Origin: JAVVEG01 sp032251455
GTDB lineage: Bacteria; Pseudomonadota; Gammaproteobacteria; Pseudomonadales; Pseudohongiellaceae
Direction: 5' to 3'
Assembly: GCA_032251455.1 (NCBI GenBank)
Contig: JAVVEG010000002.1
Coordinates: 159,558-223,557 of the forward strand
DNA length: 64,000 nucleotides
The notes beneath the pieces are model-generated. The model was given only the letters and a program-made list of their open reading frames with translations. It made no database searches and was not told the DNA's origin. Below are positions 60,735 through 64,000 of this stretch, piece after piece. The translations under genes were made by a program, and so were the position numbers. Numbering within the stretch: the first letter of the stretch is position 1; each line of letters opens with the position of its first letter.

Positions 60735-62462
60735 ATGAGCAGAACGGCGCGCAGGCTGGCGAAGGCCATTTTGAATGGTTTTGATGCTTTCTTCGCTGAA
60801 TACAAGAATATCACCTACGGTGCCCAGGGGAGGTTTGAGCGTGCCGATTGGCAGGATGTCCACCGGGCCATGCGCCAGCGCCTGGATCTGTATAAGGAGA
60901 AGGTAAAAACGGTCGCAGAAAGTGCCCGGGCCATTACAGGTCAGGATCTGCGTGAGCGTTCTCTCTGGCAGCAAGCCAAGGGTGAATATGCCCTCATCAT
61001 CCAGGGGCATCACAATTTTGAAATCACCCAGACTTTTTTCAACTCTGTGTACTGCCTTGTTTTCGGTCATGAAAAAATCCGTGACCTGCATGCTTTTGTG
61101 ATGGAACCGGCGGCCCAGGAGCTTCCCTTGCCGGAGGAAGAGGTTCTGCTGCGCATAAACTGCAGCGAGGGTTTGCACAAGGCCATCGGCAAGGTGCTTG
61201 ACAATTGTGGTTTCAATATTCCGTTTGAGGACCGGAGCCGTGACATCGAATGGATTGTCCAGGTGATTACAGGAAAATTCCTGCCGCGCTGGCGGGGATC
61301 AAGTCATGATATTTACATTGAAACCCTGGAAAGCCTGTTCTTCCGCAACAAGGCTGCCTATCTTGTTGGTCGTATAGTATCAGGTAGCACCCATTGCCCG
61401 TTCATTCTGCCAATTCTCAATAATGAACAGGGGGCAGTTTATGTGGATACTGTACTGCATGATCCAGATGACATCAGTATTGTGTTCAGTTTCAGTCGCA
61501 CCTATTTCATGGTGGATGCCTCCACGCCCTCAGCGTATATAAAATTTCTCAAGGCCATTATGCCCAACAAGGAAATTTTTGAGCTCTACAGTGCCATCGG
61601 TTTTCCCAAGCACAGCAAGACGGTCTACTATCGGCGGGCAGTTGAAATGACGCTGGCCAGTGATGATCAATATATCATTGCCCCGGGAATCAAGGGCATG
61701 GTCATGCTGGTATTTACCCGTGATGATTTCGATTATGTCTACAAGGTGATCAAGCAACGCTTTTCTCCGCCCAAGGAAACCAACAGGGAGCACGTGCGTG
61801 CCTGTTATGCTTTGGTAAAGCGCTGGGAGCGGGGTGGGCGCATGGCAGACACCCAGGAGTTCAATAACCTGGCTTTTGACAAGCGACGTTTTTCCACTGA
61901 ACTGATGGCGGAACTGCGGCGGGAAGTACCTGCGCTGATCGAGGAAAATGGCAATGTATTGCTGCTCAGGCACTGTTATATCGAACGCAAGATGGTGCCA
62001 TTGAATATGTACATTCAGGATTGCTCACAGGAACAGCTGTACAGTGTGATGGACGAATACGGCAATGCGATCAGGCAGCTTGCGGCAGGCAATCTGTTTC
62101 CTGGCGACATGTTGCTGAAGAACTTCGGGGTAACCCGTCATGGCCGGGTGGTTTTTTATGATTATGATGAGATATGTCCTTTGACCGAGTGCCGGTTTCG
62201 CCATCTGCCACAGCCGCAGACCGAGGATCAGATCTTTGCCAGCAGGCCCTGGTACCCGGTTGGGCCCAACGATGTATTCCCGGAAGAGTTTCGTTTGTTC
62301 TTCTCGGGAAACCAGCGCGCCCGTGCCGTATTCGATCAACTGCACAGCGACCTCTACGATCCAGACTATTGGACAGGATTGCAAAGAAAGATTAATTCCG
62401 GTTATGTCGCAGATGTCTTTCCCTACCGCAAGAAACAGCGATTTCAGAACAGAGCCGTGTGA
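60735..62462 (+). CDS. aceK: Isocitrate dehydrogenase kinase/phosphatase
   Basis: A 575-aa bifunctional enzyme that inactivates and reactivates isocitrate dehydrogenase by (de)phosphorylation, diverting isocitrate to AceA. ATP-binding region PGIKGMVMLVFTRDDFDYVYK near residue 315 and catalytic segment YDYDEICPLTECRF are those of AceK. Spacing of 31 bp to aceA and the same strand indicate an operon, as in E. coli. A GCCCC/GGGGC hairpin without T-run follows the stop. Confidence 0.97.
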   Translation: MSRTARRLAKAILNGFDAFFAEYKNITYGAQGRFERADWQDVHRAMRQRLDLYKEKVKTVAESARAITGQDLRERSLWQQAKGEYALIIQGHHNFEITQTFFNSVYCLVFGHEKIRDLHAFVMEPAAQELPLPEEEVLLRINCSEGLHKAIGKVLDNCGFNIPFEDRSRDIEWIVQVITGKFLPRWRGSSHDIYIETLESLFFRNKAAYLVGRIVSGSTHCPFILPILNNEQGAVYVDTVLHDPDDISIVFSFSRTYFMVDASTPSAYIKFLKAIMPNKEIFELYSAIGFPKHSKTVYYRRAVEMTLASDDQYIIAPGIKGMVMLVFTRDDFDYVYKVIKQRFSPPKETNREHVRACYALVKRWERGGRMADTQEFNNLAFDKRRFSTELMAELRREVPALIEENGNVLLLRHCYIERKMVPLNMYIQDCSQEQLYSVMDEYGNAIRQLAAGNLFPGDMLLKNFGVTRHGRVVFYDYDEICPLTECRFRHLPQPQTEDQIFASRPWYPVGPNDVFPEEFRLFFSGNQRARAVFDQLHSDLYDPDYWTGLQRKINSGYVADVFPYRKKQRFQNRAV

Positions 62463-62515
62463 TGGTTTGGCCCCTTCGGGCTTGAATTAGCCATGGGCTG
62501 CGGTTATGCTTGCCG

Positions 62516-62552
62516 ACGCTAAACCCCCGACGTGCGCACGCTAAACCCCCGA
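62516..62552. repeat. Two 15-bp direct repeats, period 22, upstream of the 2OG oxygenase gene
   Basis: ACGCTAAACCCCCGA occurs at 62516-62530 and 62538-62552, ending 25 bp before the oxygenase start. It may be a regulator site array or a leftover duplication. Confidence 0.65.
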
Positions 62553-62577
62553 TCAGAGCGAGGACTTTGCTCCCTCA

Positions 62578-63243
62578 ATGACTACAGATGCTGGCAGGAA
62601 TGACCTGAATCAAACCGACAGTCGCTTTGCGATGAAGGTCATGTTCCCCACCTTCGTAGCCGAAGCCTGGTATCCCGACTATGAGAAAATCAAGCAGTCG
62701 CTGCTGAACAGGATCAGAAGCCTGCAGCAGGAGGATTCCGCTGGTCAGGATGAATCGGCTGCGCGATATGACCGGGGCTATACCTCGTATTTCACCCGTA
62801 ACCGCTTGTATGGCGAGCAGACATTCTCCCCTCTGGTTGATTTCATCATCCGCCAGGCAGTACGTTACAGTGCCATGCAAAGCTGGGATATGGAACAATA
62901 CCAGCCCACCATGACCAGTCTCTGGTGCAACATCAATGGTACTGGCAGTCAGCATGCTGACCATGTCCATGCCTATTCACATATCAGTGGTGTGTTCTAT
63001 ATTGATTGCCAGCAGGACAGTGCGCCCATCCGTTTCAAGGATCCCCGCCCGGCGCGATGGATGGTGCCCCCGCCATTGCGTCGTTCTGTTCCGGAAAATG
63101 CACTCGCCATGGAGATTTCTCCCCAGGAAGGCAAGCTGTTGCTGTTTCCCTCCTTTCTGGAACATGGTGTCCTGCCCAATCAATCTCAGGCAGACAGGGT
63201 GAGTATGTCATTCAATTTTGAAATCACGCCCAGAAAAACATGA
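62578..63243 (+). CDS. 2OG-Fe(II) oxygenase family protein (TIGR02466 type)
   Basis: A 221-aa putative non-heme iron dioxygenase. The metal region reads SQHADHVHAYSHISGVFYI (His129/His131 pattern), and the C-terminal part has LLLFPSFLEHGVLPN (His196) and an Arg in DRVSMSFNF for 2-oxoglutarate. Compared with the usual HxHPxSxxSG form, the Pro-Gly part is changed to AYSH. No good ribosome binding site for ATG 62578; ATG 62632 is an alternative. Followed 44 bp later by an unrecognised gene. Substrate unknown. Confidence 0.83.
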   Translation: MTTDAGRNDLNQTDSRFAMKVMFPTFVAEAWYPDYEKIKQSLLNRIRSLQQEDSAGQDESAARYDRGYTSYFTRNRLYGEQTFSPLVDFIIRQAVRYSAMQSWDMEQYQPTMTSLWCNINGTGSQHADHVHAYSHISGVFYIDCQQDSAPIRFKDPRPARWMVPPPLRRSVPENALAMEISPQEGKLLLFPSFLEHGVLPNQSQADRVSMSFNFEITPRKT

Positions 63244-63287
63244 AAACATTCTTTCATGCCCAGACCATCACCTGCATTGGTTGAGTA

Positions 63288-64000
63288 ATGAACAAGCGTA
63301 TTGCACTGTCGCATCAGTCAGATTCCTCCAAGCTCAAACCAACAGCCTGGTACTTTCTCAAGGCGATGGCCCAGTTTCTGTTCAGTCCTGAGTTGCGTCT
63401 GGGCAGAGCGGATATTCCACCCACAAGACATGAGATATCCGATGATTTCTGCGGGGTCTGTGTTGCCACTTCACCGGATCCCGATTGTGATGTCTATATT
63501 CTGCAGAGCCTGCAGGAACTTGGTCTGCAACACGTCCGGCTGGATTATGGCTATGACAGCCCGGATCTGCATGGAGCACGTCTGTTGGAGACGCTGTTGT
63601 GCCAGGGTTATCGGGTGATGTTGCATCTTGTTCAGCCTCTGGAGGAAGCGGCAGCAATGGAACGTCCTGCGGCCCGCGCACGATGGCAGGATTTCGTCGA
63701 AACCGCGCTGGATCGCTGGGGTTCGCGGGTGGAGTTGGTCGAAATTGGCTCTACGGTCAACCGCAGACGGTGGGCAGGTTACACCCCCGCTGGTTTTATC
63801 GCCTGCTGGCAGACAGCGTACACGGCAGCCAGCATGCGGGGCCTGAAGATTTCCGGCCCCAATATCAGTGACTTTGAGCCGCTGTACACCATTGCTCTGC
63901 TTGATATTCTTAAAAGCATGGGGCAATCCCCGGAATACTATACTGACAACCTGTTTGTGGAACGTGTCATTCAACCCGAGGCTTATGACCACAGGGTTTT
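63288..64000 (+). CDS. Unrecognised protein, possible glycosidase-like TIM barrel (partial, runs off the end)
   Basis: ATG 63288 opens a frame that stays open to the end of the window (237 codons). Segments such as HVRLDYGYDSPDLHG, YRVMLHLVQP, VELVEIGSTVN and GLKISGPN have the alternating strand pattern of a beta/alpha barrel of the glycoside hydrolase type, with a possible catalytic Glu in VEIGSTVNR. No signal peptide. About 44 bp after the 2OG oxygenase gene, same strand. The function is not established and the rest of the gene is outside the window. Confidence 0.72.
   Translation, partial: MNKRIALSHQSDSSKLKPTAWYFLKAMAQFLFSPELRLGRADIPPTRHEISDDFCGVCVATSPDPDCDVYILQSLQELGLQHVRLDYGYDSPDLHGARLLETLLCQGYRVMLHLVQPLEEAAAMERPAARARWQDFVETALDRWGSRVELVEIGSTVNRRRWAGYTPAGFIACWQTAYTAASMRGLKISGPNISDFEPLYTIALLDILKSMGQSPEYYTDNLFVERVIQPEAYDHRV

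Overview
The window looks like a chromosomal stretch from a free-living, aerobic, probably marine gammaproteobacterium. Evidence is a complete aceA-aceK-glcB glyoxylate shunt, a four-cysteine FNR regulator, speD/speE of the proteobacterial type, a large TonB-dependent receptor and several acyl-CoA dehydrogenase operons. Base composition by eye is moderately GC-rich and even. I see no phage, plasmid, CRISPR, rRNA or tRNA. Genus cannot be fixed from the sequence alone.

Layout. 1-9691: end of an aldolase/SDR-type dehydrogenase gene followed by mtnA (methylthioribose-1-phosphate salvage), a HIT protein, glutaminyl cyclotransferase, a lipoprotein aminopeptidase, then a minus-strand run of an unusual citrate synthase homologue, an FAD oxidoreductase and a TPR protein, with a divergent LysR gene, a patatin, a small lipoprotein and a thioesterase. 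9717-17097: amidohydrolase, Na+/solute symporter, CASTOR/POLLUX-like channel, a small membrane protein and a ThDP enzyme. Two inverted 264-bp MITEs, each with its own 4-bp target duplication, flank the symporter-to-ThDP-enzyme block and sit 25-26 bp before the start codons of its outermost genes. 17265-28986: a small unknown, an Lnb-type periplasmic domain protein, a hormone-sensitive-lipase-type hydrolase, uppP, an acyl-CoA dehydrogenase pair with a histidine phosphatase and an ACAD10/11-type kinase, a MATE exporter and a split membrane/spermidine-synthase-like pair.

29076-39204: a secreted redoxin-cytochrome c protein next to a secreted PHM-like type II copper monooxygenase; then an oxygen/stress block made of usp-fnr-diguanylate cyclase, a tandem Usp, and the operon speD-speE-usp-EEP nuclease-cardiolipin synthase. 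39423-47555: a beta-oxidation island (three acyl-CoA dehydrogenases, thiolase, FadB/J-like protein, zinc alcohol dehydrogenase). 47560-55343: zinc-ribbon membrane protein, periplasmic redoxin, an acidic calcium-repeat secreted protein, a secreted metallo-beta-lactamase-fold hydrolase, a Tat-exported class V aminotransferase homologue and a TonB-dependent receptor. 55968-62462: lysR-glcB divergent from aceA-aceK. 62578-64000: a 2OG-Fe(II) oxygenase and the start of an unrecognised, possibly glycosidase-like protein.

Together the genes describe a scavenger living on fatty acyl, hydroxyacyl and C2 carbon (beta-oxidation feeding the glyoxylate shunt) with an oxygen-responsive stress block. The strongest candidates for new biology are the redoxin-cytochrome/copper-monooxygenase pair, the citrate synthase homologue with Glu in place of the catalytic Asp, the kinase-plus-acyl-CoA-dehydrogenase operon, the polyamine-stress-cardiolipin operon, and the mirror-image MITE placement.
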